From positions 1 through 64,000 of the forward strand of contig DAHUXZ010000001.1 in the NCBI GenBank assembly GCA_027315455.1: a stretch of 64,000 bases of DNA, written 5' to 3'. The notes beneath the pieces were generated by a model. It worked only from the letters and a program-made list of their open reading frames with translations, was not told the DNA's origin and searched no databases. Origin of the DNA: Thermoplasmata archaeon. GTDB lineage: Archaea; Thermoplasmatota; Thermoplasmata; Lutacidiplasmatales; UBA184. The translations under genes and the position numbers were made by a program. Each line of letters begins with the position of its first letter. Within the stretch, counting starts at the first letter, position 1. Positions 8,475 to 17,344 of this stretch are shown here, piece by piece.

Positions 8475-9451
8475 GCCGCACCTCCGGGGCCGGCGAGCGC
8501 CGCCCGGGCCGAGGCGAGCAGGTGGACCTTGCGGGTCGCCGGTTCCCACGGCAGAAGGTCGAGGGGGGCGCCGGGGCCCAGCCAGATCGAGGCCGGCCGG
8601 AGGCGGTCGTTCACCGCGCGCACGATGCGGGCGACATCCCCGGGGTCCTCGACGAACGTCGTACGCGGGTCGATGCAGCCGAGGCCGAGGCCCCGTCCGG
8701 CGGGCAGGGCCGGGAGGGTCTCCGCATCGGTCTCGGTGAGGTCGCAGCCGATCACGCCGACGGCGAGGCGGCCGAGGAGCGGGAAGGCCGGCCGCGCGTC
8801 CCCGAAGAACGTCCAGACGATCGAGACCGCCCCTTCGAGGGCCGTGCCGAGGCTGCGGTAGGCGGCGACGACGGACTCGGCCGCGGGGCCCTCGGGCGGG
8901 CGGACGACGAGGAGCGGCTCCTGGAACTGGAACGTGGCGTACCCCAGCCCCCGGAGCTCGCGGACCTCGTCGGCGAGGAGCCGGCCGAGCCGGTGGGTGA
9001 GGGCCTCGACGGTCTCCCCGGAGCGGTTGTCGAGGAGCCCGGCGAACGTGTACGGTCCCGGGAGGATCACCTTCGCCCGGGCGGCGCCGTGCGCCCGGGC
9101 GGCGGCGGGCAGGTGGCGCGCGATCGCTCCCGGGACGCGGTCCGGGGGCGCGTGGAGGATCGGCTGGCGGTAGAAGGTGTTGGTCTCGAACCAGCGGGTG
9201 ACCTCGGAGCCGACGGTGAACCCCGACCAGGTCTGGGAGAACGGACGGAAGAGGTCCGCCCACCTCAGGTAGCCGCCGGTGACCGCGTCGACCCCGAGTC
9301 GGTCCTCGAGGCGGACGATGTCGCCCTCCGCCGCGTCGAAGAGGCCGTCCACGGCCTCGCGGGTCGTCCGACCCCGGTCGAGGTCGCGGGTCGCCTGGAC
9401 GAGGGCTTCGGATCGGGGGAACGGTCCGGTGAGGCTCGTGCGCACGATCAT
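8471..9451 (-). CDS. MetE-like protein, non-zinc partner
   Basis: A 326-residue homologue of the MetE barrel fold that opens with RTSLTGPFPRSEAL and includes KVILPGPYTFAGLL and FQFQEPLLVV, motifs shared with MetE. The zinc residues of the catalytic half are missing: the H-x-C position reads VWTFFGD and there is no NPDCG segment near the C terminus. This suggests it acts like the N-terminal half of MetE, helping bind the methyl donor, with the downstream protein carrying catalysis. The two genes overlap by 4 bp. A GGTTAAGCG element on the minus strand (9479-9487) lies about 32 nt before the ATG and is the likely promoter of the four-gene operon. Confidence 0.82.
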   Translation of the reverse strand: MIVRTSLTGPFPRSEALVQATRDLDRGRTTREAVDGLFDAAEGDIVRLEDRLGVDAVTGGYLRWADLFRPFSQTWSGFTVGSEVTRWFETNTFYRQPILHAPPDRVPGAIARHLPAAARAHGAARAKVILPGPYTFAGLLDNRSGETVEALTHRLGRLLADEVRELRGLGYATFQFQEPLLVVRPPEGPAAESVVAAYRSLGTALEGAVSIVWTFFGDARPAFPLLGRLAVGVIGCDLTETDAETLPALPAGRGLGLGCIDPRTTFVEDPGDVARIVRAVNDRLRPASIWLGPGAPLDLLPWEPATRKVHLLASARAALAGPGGAA

Positions 9452-9694
9452 GGAAGGCGCGCTCGCAACCGGGTCGCTCGCTTAACCGTGACGCCGGTGC
9501 GGTACGTTCAACGGCGTTGCGTCGGGGTCAACGCCTCCTTCCGGCGGTCCGGACCGCGGCCGCTCCTCCAAGGCGCGCCGGCGCGGGCCGGCCGTCGCCC
9601 GGCGGGGGTCGCGAGGGCGCAAGTCGGCCGGCGACGAGCGTCAATCACGTCAACCGGAGGGATTAAGTCGGGCGGCACCGATTGCGCTCGGTTC
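9452..9694. other. divergent intergenic region between MetE-like and malic enzyme genes
   Basis: Non-coding stretch of 243 bp. It carries the minus-strand promoter-like box near 9479-9487 and a plus-strand GGGATTAAG box near 9659-9667. Between them lies an inverted repeat GGCGTTG (9513-9519) / CAACGCC (9529-9535) separated by 9 nt, a possible regulator site. No RNA gene is recognised. Confidence 0.4.
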
Positions 9695-11101
9695 ATGGTC
9701 GAGGCGACGTCCTCGCGTTCCAAACGCGGGGCACCGGCGGAGGGCGCGCCGGAGGAGGAGCGGGCCGACGAGGCCCGCAGCGCCCGCGCCGTCCGCCTCG
9801 CCCGGTTCTACCAGGGGAAGGTCGAGACGGTCCCCAAGGTCCCGGTCCGCTCCCTCGCCGACTTCGCGCTCTGGTACACCCCGGGGATCGCGGCGGTCTC
9901 GCGGGCAATCGAATCCGACCCCGAGGAGGCGTTCGACCTCACCGGACGGGGCAACACGATCGCCATCGTCACCGACGGGAGCCGGGTCCTGGGCCTCGGC
10001 AACATCGGGCCGCGCGCCGCGCTCCCCGTGATGGAGGGGAAGGCGCTCCTGTTCAAGTTCCTGGGCGGCGTCGACGCGGTGCCGCTGCCAATCGACGTCG
10101 CGTCACCCGAGGCGCTCGTCGAGACCGTCCTGCGGATCGCCCCCGCCTTCGGGGGCATCAATCTCGAGGATATCGCGTCGCCGAAGTGCTTCTTCGTCCT
10201 CGAGGAGCTGCAGAAGCGCTGCCCGATCCCCGTCTGGCACGACGACCAGCTCGGCACGGCCGCGGCGACCGTCGCGGGGCTGCTCAACGCCCTCGCCCTC
10301 ACCCACCGCTCGATGCGGGAGGTCCGGACGGTGCTCCTCGGCGCCGGCGCCGCGAACCTCGTGACGGCCCGGCTCCTCGTGACCCTCGGTCACGACCCCC
10401 ACCAGCTCACGCTCGTCGATCACAAGGGCGTCCTGACCGGGGAACGCGAGGACCTGGACGAGCTCATGCTCCACAACCCATGGAAGTACCGCCTCGCGCT
10501 CCAGACCGACGGCGGAGGCCGGTCGGGGACCCTCGCCGACGCCCTTGCCGGCGCCGACGTCCTCCTCGCGGCCTCGACCCCCGGGCCCCACACCGTACGC
10601 CCGGAATGGGTGCGGTCGATGGCCCGCGACCCGGTCGTCTTCGCGCTCGCGAACCCGGTGCCGGAGATCTGGCCGTCGGCGGCCCTCGAGGCCGGCGCCG
10701 CGATCGTCGCGACGGGGCGCAGCGACTTCCCCAACCAGGTGAACAACTCGCTGATCTTCCCCGCGGTCTTCCGTGGTGTCCTCGACGCCCGGGCCCGCTC
10801 GATCCCGGACGAGATCGTCCTCGCCGCCGCGCGCGAGCTCGCGGCCCGGGCCGAGGACCGGGGCCTCTCCGCGCAGCATCTGCTCCCGACGATGGAGGAG
10901 TCGGCGGTCTTCCCCCACATCGCCGCCGCCGTCGGGACGGAGGCGGTACGCCTCGGGATCGCCCGGCGGCGCCGGACCCGGGAGGAGTTCCTCGCCATGG
11001 CACGCACCACGATGGCGCGCGCCGCCCGGCTCGCGGAGACGTTCGCCCGCGGCGGCCTCATCGCCCCGATGCCCGACGAGCCCGCGCCGAAGGAGACATG
11101 A
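9695..11101 (+). CDS. malic enzyme (malate dehydrogenase, decarboxylating)
   Basis: Oxidatively decarboxylates malate to pyruvate with NAD(P)+. The 468 residues include the N-terminal malic domain with LWYTPGIAAVS (catalytic Tyr) and metal ligands in GINLEDIASPKCF and PVWHDDQLGTAAA (E-D and D-D pairs), then the NAD-binding domain with VLLGAGAANL and ANPVPEIWP. GRSDFPNQVNNSL closes the substrate site. Length matches the short, NAD(P)-malic enzyme class without the phosphotransacetylase extension. I chose ATG 9695 (MVEATSS); a GGGATTAAG box lies 28-36 nt upstream. The stop overlaps the following GNAT gene (ATGA), so they are cotranscribed. Confidence 0.95.
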   Translation: MVEATSSRSKRGAPAEGAPEEERADEARSARAVRLARFYQGKVETVPKVPVRSLADFALWYTPGIAAVSRAIESDPEEAFDLTGRGNTIAIVTDGSRVLGLGNIGPRAALPVMEGKALLFKFLGGVDAVPLPIDVASPEALVETVLRIAPAFGGINLEDIASPKCFFVLEELQKRCPIPVWHDDQLGTAAATVAGLLNALALTHRSMREVRTVLLGAGAANLVTARLLVTLGHDPHQLTLVDHKGVLTGEREDLDELMLHNPWKYRLALQTDGGGRSGTLADALAGADVLLAASTPGPHTVRPEWVRSMARDPVVFALANPVPEIWPSAALEAGAAIVATGRSDFPNQVNNSLIFPAVFRGVLDARARSIPDEIVLAAARELAARAEDRGLSAQHLLPTMEESAVFPHIAAAVGTEAVRLGIARRRRTREEFLAMARTTMARAARLAETFARGGLIAPMPDEPAPKET

Positions 11102-11646
11102 CCGAACGCAAGGAGTCCACGAAGCGCGCCGCATCCACGCCGACCGAGGCCCCGACCGTGCCGATCCACGTCCGGGTCGCGACCGAGGCCGACATCCCCC
11201 CGCTCGTCCCGCTCCTCGTCCGCCTCAAGCGGCTCAACGAGGAGTTCGACCCGCTGCTCAAGGTCCGCTCCGACGTCGAGGCGCAGGCCCGCGAGATCCT
11301 CCGCCACGACCTCGCGAACCCCCGCGCCATCGTCCTCGCGGCCGAGGGGGTCGGCCCGGACAAGGACAGGGTGATCGGGGTCGTCCGCGCGCAGGTCCGC
11401 GACCGGGTCTTCTACACCCCGGAGCTCGAAGGCGTCATCCTCGACATCTACCTCCTGCCGCTCTACCGTCGACGGGGCGTCGGGGAGTACCTCCTGCAGG
11501 AGGCGACGGCCCGCCTCAAGGAGAAGGGGGCGGGCCTCGTCACCGCCGAGTTCCCGACCCAGAACGAGATCGCGGCGCGCTTCTACGCGAAGCGGGGGTT
11601 CCGTCCGATCACGGCCCTGCACGCCCGGGCCCTCGAGCGGGCCTGA
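11098..11646 (+). CDS. GNAT-family N-acetyltransferase
   Basis: A 182-residue protein with a Lys/Thr-rich N-terminal tail of about 20 residues and one GNAT domain. The acetyl-CoA pyrophosphate loop is LYRRRGVGEYLL (R/Q-x2-G-x-G/A type), preceded by the strand GVILDIYLLP and followed by the helix region NEIAARFYAKRGF. The acceptor is unknown. The start ATG overlaps the malic enzyme stop by 4 bp, so the two are translationally coupled; whether it regulates or modifies that enzyme is only a guess. Confidence 0.85.
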   Translation: MTERKESTKRAASTPTEAPTVPIHVRVATEADIPPLVPLLVRLKRLNEEFDPLLKVRSDVEAQAREILRHDLANPRAIVLAAEGVGPDKDRVIGVVRAQVRDRVFYTPELEGVILDIYLLPLYRRRGVGEYLLQEATARLKEKGAGLVTAEFPTQNEIAARFYAKRGFRPITALHARALERA

Positions 11647-11661
11647 TCGGCCCCAAGAGCC

Positions 11662-11670
11662 TATGTAATC
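11662..11670 (+). promoter_or_regulatory. purC promoter box
   Basis: TATGTAATC with its central A (11664) exactly 26 nt before the purC ATG, matching the leaderless spacing seen repeatedly in this window. Confidence 0.5.
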
Positions 11671-11689
11671 CGGGCGCCGTCGGCACGCG

Positions 11690-12652
11690 ATGCCGGCCCG
11701 TCCGTCCGCTCCGCCGTCCGCTCCGGAGCCGAAGTACCTGCGCCGTGGGAAGGTCAAGGAGGTCTACGAGGTCTCCCCGACCGAGCTCGAGTTCCGCTTC
11801 ACGAACGACATCTCGGTGTTCGACAAGCACATTCCGAGCGAGATCCCGCACAAGGGCGAGACGCTCGCGCGCACCGCCGCGCACTGGTTCGAGCTGTGCG
11901 GCCGCCTCAAGGTCCCGCACCACTTCCTGAGGCTCTCCGGCCCGACGGCGATGCGCGTGCGCCGCGTCCAGGTCGTGCCGAAGCCCCGCACCCTGGGGGC
12001 CCACCCGAAGAACTTCCTCATCCCGCTCGAGTTCATCGTGCGCTACTACGTGGCGGGCTCGCTCTGGGACCGCGTCCGGGCCGGAAAGGTCCGCGCCGAC
12101 GCCCTCGGCTTTCCGGCCGGCCACGCCCCGGTCTACGGCGAGCGGCTCCCCGAGCCGATGTTCGAGGTCACGACGAAGCTCGAGCCCATCGACCGCCTCC
12201 TCGACTGGCCCGAGGCGCTCGAGCTCTCCGCGCTCGACCGCCGGGAGATGGACGCGATCCGGGAGACGATCCTGCGCATCGACGCCGCGATGGGTGCCGA
12301 GGTCGAGCCGCGGGGGCTCCTCCACGTCGACGGCAAGAAGGAGTTCGCCGTCGACGCCGAAGGGACGACGATGGTGGTCGACACGTTCGGTACCGCCGAC
12401 GAGGACCGGTTCTGGGACCGCGACGCCTACCAGCGGGGCCGCCAGGTCGAGTTCTCCAAGGAGTTCGTCCGCCAGCATTACCGCACCTCGGGCTACTTCG
12501 ACCTTTTGACGAAGGCGCGGGAGGCCGGGACCGCGGAGCCGCCGATCCCCGCCCGTCCCCCCCACCACGGCGACGAGGTGAGCCGCCTCTACACGACGGT
12601 CTTCCAGCGGCTGACGGGGCGACCGTTCGCCCCCACCGGGGGCCCGGCGTAG
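11690..12652 (+). CDS. purC: SAICAR synthetase
   Basis: Joins CAIR and aspartate with ATP in step eight of purine synthesis. The 320-residue protein begins its domain with the P-loop-like YLRRGKVKEVYEV and continues with FRFTNDISVFDKHIPSEIPH, both signature regions of SAICAR synthetase. EFIVRYYVAGSLWDR and the late segment EVEPRGLLHVDGKKEF with VVDTFGTADEDRFW carry the conserved substrate and metal contacts. The chain is longer than the common 240-residue enzyme and ends in the Pro-rich stretch PPIPARPPHH. ATG 11690 is supported by the upstream promoter box. purH and purP are elsewhere in the window. Confidence 0.95.
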   Translation: MPARPSAPPSAPEPKYLRRGKVKEVYEVSPTELEFRFTNDISVFDKHIPSEIPHKGETLARTAAHWFELCGRLKVPHHFLRLSGPTAMRVRRVQVVPKPRTLGAHPKNFLIPLEFIVRYYVAGSLWDRVRAGKVRADALGFPAGHAPVYGERLPEPMFEVTTKLEPIDRLLDWPEALELSALDRREMDAIRETILRIDAAMGAEVEPRGLLHVDGKKEFAVDAEGTTMVVDTFGTADEDRFWDRDAYQRGRQVEFSKEFVRQHYRTSGYFDLLTKAREAGTAEPPIPARPPHHGDEVSRLYTTVFQRLTGRPFAPTGGPA

Positions 12653-12689
12653 GCCGCATCGCTCACCGTTTCACGCCCTCTCCCGCACC

Positions 12690-12696
12690 CTTATCC
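12690..12696 (+). promoter_or_regulatory. radA promoter box
   Basis: CTTATCC with its A at 12693, 26 nt before the GTG at 12719. It points to a leaderless radA transcript starting at that GTG. Confidence 0.6.
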
Positions 12697-12718
12697 GCCG
12701 CCCGGTCGTTTCCCCGGC

Positions 12719-13714
12719 GTGGTCCAGAAGGTCCCGCCCCGCGCCGCGACGCCGCCGGAGTCCGAACCGCCGAAGCGCACGGTCGCCCTCGAGGACCTCG
12801 CCGGCGTCGGCCCGACGACCGCCGACAAGCTGAGGGAGGCCGGCTACACCGACCTCATGGAGATCGCCGTCGCGTCGCCGGGCGACATCGCCGAGGCCGC
12901 CGAGATCGGCACCGCGATCGCGATGAAGATCATCGCCGAGGCGCGGCGCGCCGCCGACGTCGGCTCCTTCGAGCTCGGGACCGCCCTCCTCGAGCGCCGC
13001 AAGCGTCTCGGCCGCATCTCGACCAACGCGAAATCGCTCGACGAGCTCCTGGGCGGGGGGGTCGAGACCCAGGCGATCACCGAGTTCGCCGGGGAGTTCG
13101 GCACCGGCAAGACGCAGCTCGCCCACCAGATCGCCGTCAACATCCAGCTGCCGCCGGACCAGGGCGGGCTCAACGGCGAGGCGGTCTACATCGACACCGA
13201 GTCGACGTTCCGCCCCGAGCGCATCGTCGACATGGCCAAGGCCGCGGGCCTTGACCCGGCGGAGGCCTTGGCGCGGATCCACATCGCGCGGGCATTCAAC
13301 TCGAACCACCAGATGCTCCTCGTCGGGAAGGCGCAGGAGCTCGCCCGCGAGCGCCCGATCCGCCTCGTCGTGGTCGATTCGCTCACCTCCCACTTCCGCA
13401 GCGAGTACGCCGGCCGCGGCGAGCTCGCGCCCCGGCAGCAGCTGCTCAACAAGCACCTCCACGAGCTGTTGCGCTTCGCCGACACCTACAACGCGGCGAT
13501 CGTCGTCACGAACCAGGTCTCGTCGCGGCCGGACATCCTCTTCGGGGACCCGACGCGCCCGATCGGCGGGAACATCGTCGCCCACGCCGCGACGTACCGC
13601 CTCTACCTGAGGAAGTCGAAGCCCCCCAAGCGCATCGCGCGCCTGATCGACTCGCCGAACCTCCCCGAGGGGGAGGCGGTCTTCTCCCTCACGACCGAGG
13701 GGATCCGCGAGTAG
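12719..13714 (+). CDS. radA: DNA repair and recombination protein RadA
   Basis: Archaeal RecA/Rad51-family recombinase that forms the filament for strand exchange. The 331 residues hold an N-terminal helix-hairpin-helix domain ([19 protein letters not shown], about 30-48), the polymerisation motif region ([14 protein letters not shown]), Walker [10 protein letters not shown] (about 125-133), Walker B LVVVDSLT and the DNA-binding loop region [15 protein letters not shown]. There is no intein. GTG 12719 was chosen because a promoter box lies 26 nt upstream. The gene ends convergently with the HTH-TOBE gene, overlapping it by 26 bp. Confidence 0.97.
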   Translation: MVQKVPPRAATPPESEPPKRTVALEDLAGVGPTTADKLREAGYTDLMEIAVASPGDIAEAAEIGTAIAMKIIAEARRAADVGSFELGTALLERRKRLGRISTNAKSLDELLGGGVETQAITEFAGEFGTGKTQLAHQIAVNIQLPPDQGGLNGEAVYIDTESTFRPERIVDMAKAAGLDPAEALARIHIARAFNSNHQMLLVGKAQELARERPIRLVVVDSLTSHFRSEYAGRGELAPRQQLLNKHLHELLRFADTYNAAIVVTNQVSSRPDILFGDPTRPIGGNIVAHAATYRLYLRKSKPPKRIARLIDSPNLPEGEAVFSLTTEGIRE

Positions 13715-14366
13715 GCCGGTCGACGCGCCGGATCGCCGTCGCCTTGACGTAGAGGACGACGCGGCGCCCCGCGGCGAGGCGAAGGGAGCGGACCGCGCCC
13801 GGGGTGACGCTCGCGACGAGGAGGCGGCCCGCCGCGCGTACCTCGAGGGCGACGGGTCCCGACCGGTGCGCCCGCACCGCGGTCACGACCCCGGAAAGGA
13901 CGTTGCGGGCGCTCGTCGGGAAGCGGGCGAGCGCGACCAGGACCGCCTCGGGGTCGATCGCGCAGCTGACGGGCTCCCCCTCCCGCGCCCGGAACCCGAC
14001 CCAGAGCGTCGCCCGGCCGAGGCGCACCCCCGGCGCCGGGCGGCCGCGGTAGCGGCCCCGGACGATGACCGCCGGAAGTCGTCCCCGCTCCCCGCGGGAC
14101 CGCCCGAGGTCGAGCGCTCCCCGGCCCAGGCCGAGGAGCCGCGTTCCGAGGGGAGTAAGCCGCGTCCGGCCGGCCTCGGCCCCCCCGCGGCGGGTCTCGG
14201 CGACCGCTCCCCCCGCGGCCCGGCGCAACCGGAGCAGGCGATAGACGCCGCGGTCGCGCGGGATCCCGAGGCGCCGGCACGCCCGCACGAGGTTCGGGTC
14301 GAGGGCGAGCGCCTCGAGCAGCGCGACGTCGAGCGGGGTGAGGAGCGTCTCGCGGGCGGCGGTCAC
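13689..14366 (-). CDS. ModE-like HTH-TOBE regulator
   Basis: A 225-residue protein with an N-terminal winged-helix of the LysR/ModE type ([37 protein letters not shown]; read as two halves) and a C-terminal TOBE-like domain (about 140-210; [28 protein letters not shown] read in parts) as in molybdate-binding ModE proteins. This argues for a molybdate- or tungstate-responsive regulator. It is the last gene of the transporter operon: its ATG overlaps the ATPase stop by 4 bp. The palindrome at the head of the operon is its probable target, giving autoregulation. Confidence 0.8.
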   Translation of the reverse strand: MTAARETLLTPLDVALLEALALDPNLVRACRRLGIPRDRGVYRLLRLRRAAGGAVAETRRGGAEAGRTRLTPLGTRLLGLGRGALDLGRSRGERGRLPAVIVRGRYRGRPAPGVRLGRATLWVGFRAREGEPVSCAIDPEAVLVALARFPTSARNVLSGVVTAVRAHRSGPVALEVRAAGRLLVASVTPGAVRSLRLAAGRRVVLYVKATAIRRVDRPTRGSPRS

Positions 14367-15391
14367 GCCCCCGCCTCCCCGGCACCGCCGATCGGCCGAA
14401 GGGCGTCCTCGTCCAGGGAGAACCGCAGCGCGTCGCCGATCCCCCCGTTCCCGGCCGACGTCACCCCGCGCTCGAACAGCCTCAGCTCGAGCCCATCCAC
14501 CGCGACACGGATCTCGCGCCCCCCCGGCCGCTCGCGGCGGCCGACGACCCGGCCCGACCAGCCGCCGGTCCCCGCAGCCCGCATCGCCTCGGACGGGACC
14601 CCGATGCCCCCGGGCCCCGCGCGCGCGAGGAGCCAGGCCGCGAGCGAGCCTTCCGGGCCGCCCGCGAGATCCTCGGCCGCGAGGACGTTGTCGTAGCCCG
14701 CGAGCTCCGCGGCGAACCGGGACGGGGGGCGGTCGACGAGCCGGGCCGGGGTGGTGGGGGGAAGGGCGCGTCCCCCGTCCAGGACGAGGAACCGGTCCGC
14801 GACCGCGAAGGCGGTCTCGGCGTCGTGCGTCACGAGGAGCATCGACACCCCCTCGCGCTGCAGGACCCGTCGGATCGATCCGATGAGCGCCCGGCGGGCG
14901 AGGGCGTCCACGGCCGCGAGCGGCTCGTCCCAGAGGAGGAGCCGGGGGCCGGCGGCGAGCGCCCGCGCCATCGCCGTCCGCTGCTGCTCGCCGCCGCTGA
15001 TGGAGAGTACGCTCGCCCGGGCGAGCCGGGTCAGCCCCCAGGCGTCGAGGAGGTCCCGGGTCCGCGCGGCCGTGTCCGCCGCCCCCCGGATCTCGAGCGG
15101 ATAGGCGACGTTCCCCTCGACGGTGCGGTGCGGGAACAGGGCGAGACCCTGCGGGACGTAGCCCATCCGGCGCTCCTCGGGCGGGAGGGCGGCGACCGGC
15201 GTCCCCCCGACCGAGAGCTCCCGGGCGTAAGCCGGGACGAACCCCGCGATCGCGCGCAGGAGCGTCGTCTTGCCGGCGCCGGAGGGGCCGAGGACGGCAA
15301 GGGCGGTCCCCGGCGGGACCTCGAGGTCGACGGGCCCGAGGGCGAAGCCGTCGAGGCGCGCCGTGAGCCCGCGCACCACGAGCGCGCTCAA
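14363..15391 (-). CDS. molybdate/tungstate ABC transporter ATP-binding protein
   Basis: ATPase of 342 residues. Walker A is GPSGAGKTT (about 31-39), the Q-loop follows in MGYVPQGLALF, the signature is LSISGGEQQR, Walker B is LLLWDEPLAAVD and the H-loop LLVTHDAE. The C-terminal 90 residues resemble a TOBE-type regulatory domain (SGRVVGRRERPGG). It energises the permease encoded upstream. I chose the TTG at 15391 (reads MSALVVRGLTARL), which overlaps the permease stop; a GTG five codons downstream is the main alternative. The last 4 bp overlap the HTH-TOBE gene start. Confidence 0.92.
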   Translation of the reverse strand: MSALVVRGLTARLDGFALGPVDLEVPPGTALAVLGPSGAGKTTLLRAIAGFVPAYARELSVGGTPVAALPPEERRMGYVPQGLALFPHRTVEGNVAYPLEIRGAADTAARTRDLLDAWGLTRLARASVLSISGGEQQRTAMARALAAGPRLLLWDEPLAAVDALARRALIGSIRRVLQREGVSMLLVTHDAETAFAVADRFLVLDGGRALPPTTPARLVDRPPSRFAAELAGYDNVLAAEDLAGGPEGSLAAWLLARAGPGGIGVPSEAMRAAGTGGWSGRVVGRRERPGGREIRVAVDGLELRLFERGVTSAGNGGIGDALRFSLDEDALRPIGGAGEAGA

Positions 15392-16245
15392 ACGAACCTC
15401 CCGAGGCCGGCCCACGCCGGCGACCCCCGGCGGGCGGCGAGGCGGGCCGCGACGAACCGCGCGAAGGCGAGCAGGACGAGGACCGACGCGGCCGCGGCCG
15501 CGCCGGGCAGGTCGCCGATCTGGTAGAGGCTGAAGACGTAGACCGAGACCGGGCTCGTCACCGGGCCCGCGTAGCCCGACGAGGGGTAGACGACGTTCGC
15601 GAGGATGAGGAAGCCCCCGATCTCGCTGACCGACCGGGCCCAGGCGAGGAGGAGACCGGCGGAGATCCCCCGCGCCGCCACGGGGGCGGTCACCGTGGCG
15701 AAGGCGGACGCCGGGGAGGCGCCGAGGCTCCGCGCGGTCTCGATCAGGCGCGCGTCGACCGCCCGGAACGCCGATTCGCTCGCGAGCACCGCGTACGGGG
15801 CGCTCACGAAGATCATCACGAGGACCGTCCCCCAGATCGTCTGCACGATCGGCAGCCCGGCCCGGATCGCGAGCGCCCCGAGCGGGGCGGACGGGGCGAA
15901 GAGCAACAGCAGGGCGAGACCGCCCACGAGGTGGGGCAGGACGATCGGCAGGGTGACCGCCGACTCGACGAGCGTGCGGCCGCGGAAGGGGCGGCGGGCG
16001 AGGAGATAGCCGAGGGGCAGCCCGAGCACGGCGATCGCCCCGAGGGAGAGCGCCGAGGCGAGGAGGGTGAAGGCGAGGGCCGCGCGCATCCCCGGGGCGA
16101 GCGCGGCGGCGCCGATCGCCGACGGCGAGACGGAGGCGAGGAGGGCGGCGAGGGGGAGGAGGAGGAGAGCGAGGAGCGAGCCGGCGGCGAGGATCTGGAC
16201 GGCCCGCCACGCCCCCGGCCGCCGCCCCCGGCCGGCCGCGGCCAT
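15388..16245 (-). CDS. molybdate/tungstate ABC transporter permease
   Basis: Membrane protein of 285 residues with about six hydrophobic segments, of the ModB/WtpB/CysT class. The EAA loop is ETARSLGASPASAFATVTAP, and RSVSEIGGFLILA is the conserved later segment. It pairs as a homodimer with the ATPase encoded next (4-bp overlap) and receives substrate from the binding protein encoded 4 bp upstream. The order binding protein, permease, ATPase, regulator is a complete operon. Confidence 0.92.
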   Translation of the reverse strand: MAAAGRGRRPGAWRAVQILAAGSLLALLLLPLAALLASVSPSAIGAAALAPGMRAALAFTLLASALSLGAIAVLGLPLGYLLARRPFRGRTLVESAVTLPIVLPHLVGGLALLLLFAPSAPLGALAIRAGLPIVQTIWGTVLVMIFVSAPYAVLASESAFRAVDARLIETARSLGASPASAFATVTAPVAARGISAGLLLAWARSVSEIGGFLILANVVYPSSGYAGPVTSPVSVYVFSLYQIGDLPGAAAAASVLVLLAFARFVAARLAARRGSPAWAGLGRFV

Positions 16246-16249
16246 CCGT

Positions 16250-17320
16250 TCAGAGCTCCGCCGCGAGGTCGGTCGGCAGCGGAACGACCATCGGGGCGAG
16301 GACGGCGGGCAGCGCGCCGGGCCCCTCGACCCAGGCCGGCACGATCGGGACGAACCCCGACGCGTTGAGGAGGGCCGTGCCCTGGGGCGCGACGAGGAGG
16401 TGGATGAACAGCGCCCCGAGCGCGGCGTTCGGGGCGGTCGTCGGGACCGTCGCGGCGAAGGCCAGGGGCGCGCCGTGGACCGTCGTGAGCGAGCCGTTGG
16501 CCGCGAGGATCCCGGTCGACGCCTGGGCGTAGGTCGCCACGCTCGCGGGGTCCATCGCCCCGAGGTCGACCCCCGCCGGGAGCGGGACGTAGGCCAGCCC
16601 GTGGGCGACGGCGAAGGACCGGTAGGTGAACGCCGCCTGGACGACGTGGGTCGACAGCAGCGTGGCGATCGCCGTCTCCGGCTCCTCGCGCGCCGTGGCC
16701 GGATCGACCTGGGCGAGGGTCCCCGGCCCGCCCGAGTAGAAGTGGCCGTAGAGGGCGCCGAGCGAGCCCATCGTCTCGAGGCCCTCGAGCTCGAGGACGA
16801 AGATGCCGTTGTAGCCGTTGGGGTCGATCGACGCGTTCGCGACGCCCAGCACGACCCCCGGGGCGACGATCTTCTCCGCCCAGTTCGTCGCGTTGATCCC
16901 GGCGAGCGCGCTGGCCGTCGGGTCGTAGACGAGCACCTCGGGGTCCGAGGCGAAGACGACCTGCCAGGCGGCGTAGTTCGGGTAGAGCAGCTCGGGGATC
17001 AGGCGGAAGTCGGCGGCCGCCGCCACGTCGTAGGCCTGGTGCAGCTGGGCGACCGCGCCGAGCGCGGCGAGGCTCCCCTCATAGAGCTGGGCCGCGAACG
17101 GGCTCTCGACCCCCGGCGACTCGTTGGCAAGGAGGTCGGCGAGCGAGGGAAAGACGGTCCCGAGCGTCCCGGCCGCGGTGATCGACAGCACCGGGGAACC
17201 CGACCCCGGCGCCGGAGGGGCGAGGGTGGGGCCGCGGAGAAGGTAGCCCCCCACGGCCCCGGCGGCGACGGCCAGCACGGCGATCGCGATCACCCACGGG
17301 CGCGGAACCGGCGGAGCCAC
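16250..17320 (-). CDS. wtpA: molybdate/tungstate-binding protein, WtpA-like
   Basis: Extracytoplasmic binding protein of 356 residues. The N terminus is a signal anchor (WVIAIAVLAVAAGAVGGYLL), followed by ITAAGTLGTVFPSLADLL, YDVAAAADFRLIPELLYPNY and IDPNGYNGIFVLELE, the last matching the DP-x-GY region of the WtpA family. I chose GTG 17320 (reads MAPPVPRP): the A of a TTTATCC box on the minus strand (17343-17349) is exactly 26 nt upstream, and a long palindrome fills the space between box and start. The alternative TTG at 17341 would start before the expected transcript start and would place the palindrome inside the coding region. First gene of the four-gene operon. Tungstate versus molybdate preference cannot be told. 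Confidence 0.88.
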   Translation of the reverse strand: MAPPVPRPWVIAIAVLAVAAGAVGGYLLRGPTLAPPAPGSGSPVLSITAAGTLGTVFPSLADLLANESPGVESPFAAQLYEGSLAALGAVAQLHQAYDVAAAADFRLIPELLYPNYAAWQVVFASDPEVLVYDPTASALAGINATNWAEKIVAPGVVLGVANASIDPNGYNGIFVLELEGLETMGSLGALYGHFYSGGPGTLAQVDPATAREEPETAIATLLSTHVVQAAFTYRSFAVAHGLAYVPLPAGVDLGAMDPASVATYAQASTGILAANGSLTTVHGAPLAFAATVPTTAPNAALGALFIHLLVAPQGTALLNASGFVPIVPAWVEGPGALPAVLAPMVVPLPTDLAAEL

Positions 17321-17344
17321 CGTTGTGGGAGATTCCCACAACGG
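17320..17344 (-). promoter_or_regulatory. palindromic operator of the molybdate/tungstate operon
   Basis: Perfect inverted repeat with 11-nt arms, CCGTTGTGGGA (17320-17330) and TCCCACAACGG (17334-17344), and a 3-nt centre GAT. It overlaps the end of the TATA-like box (17343-17349) and runs to the predicted transcription start at the GTG, the classic place for a repressor. The HTH-TOBE protein of the same operon is the likely binder. Confidence 0.75.

Noticed and set aside
9513-9535. Inverted repeat between MetE-like and malic enzyme genes as a firm operator
   Set aside because: Arms are only 7 nt with a 9-nt spacer, and it is not at either promoter box, so it could be chance in GC-rich DNA; kept only as a note.
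17339-17341. TTG at 17341 as the start of wtpA
   Set aside because: It would start upstream of the transcript start predicted by the TATA box and would put the whole operator inside the coding region; GTG 17320 fits the 26-nt spacing.
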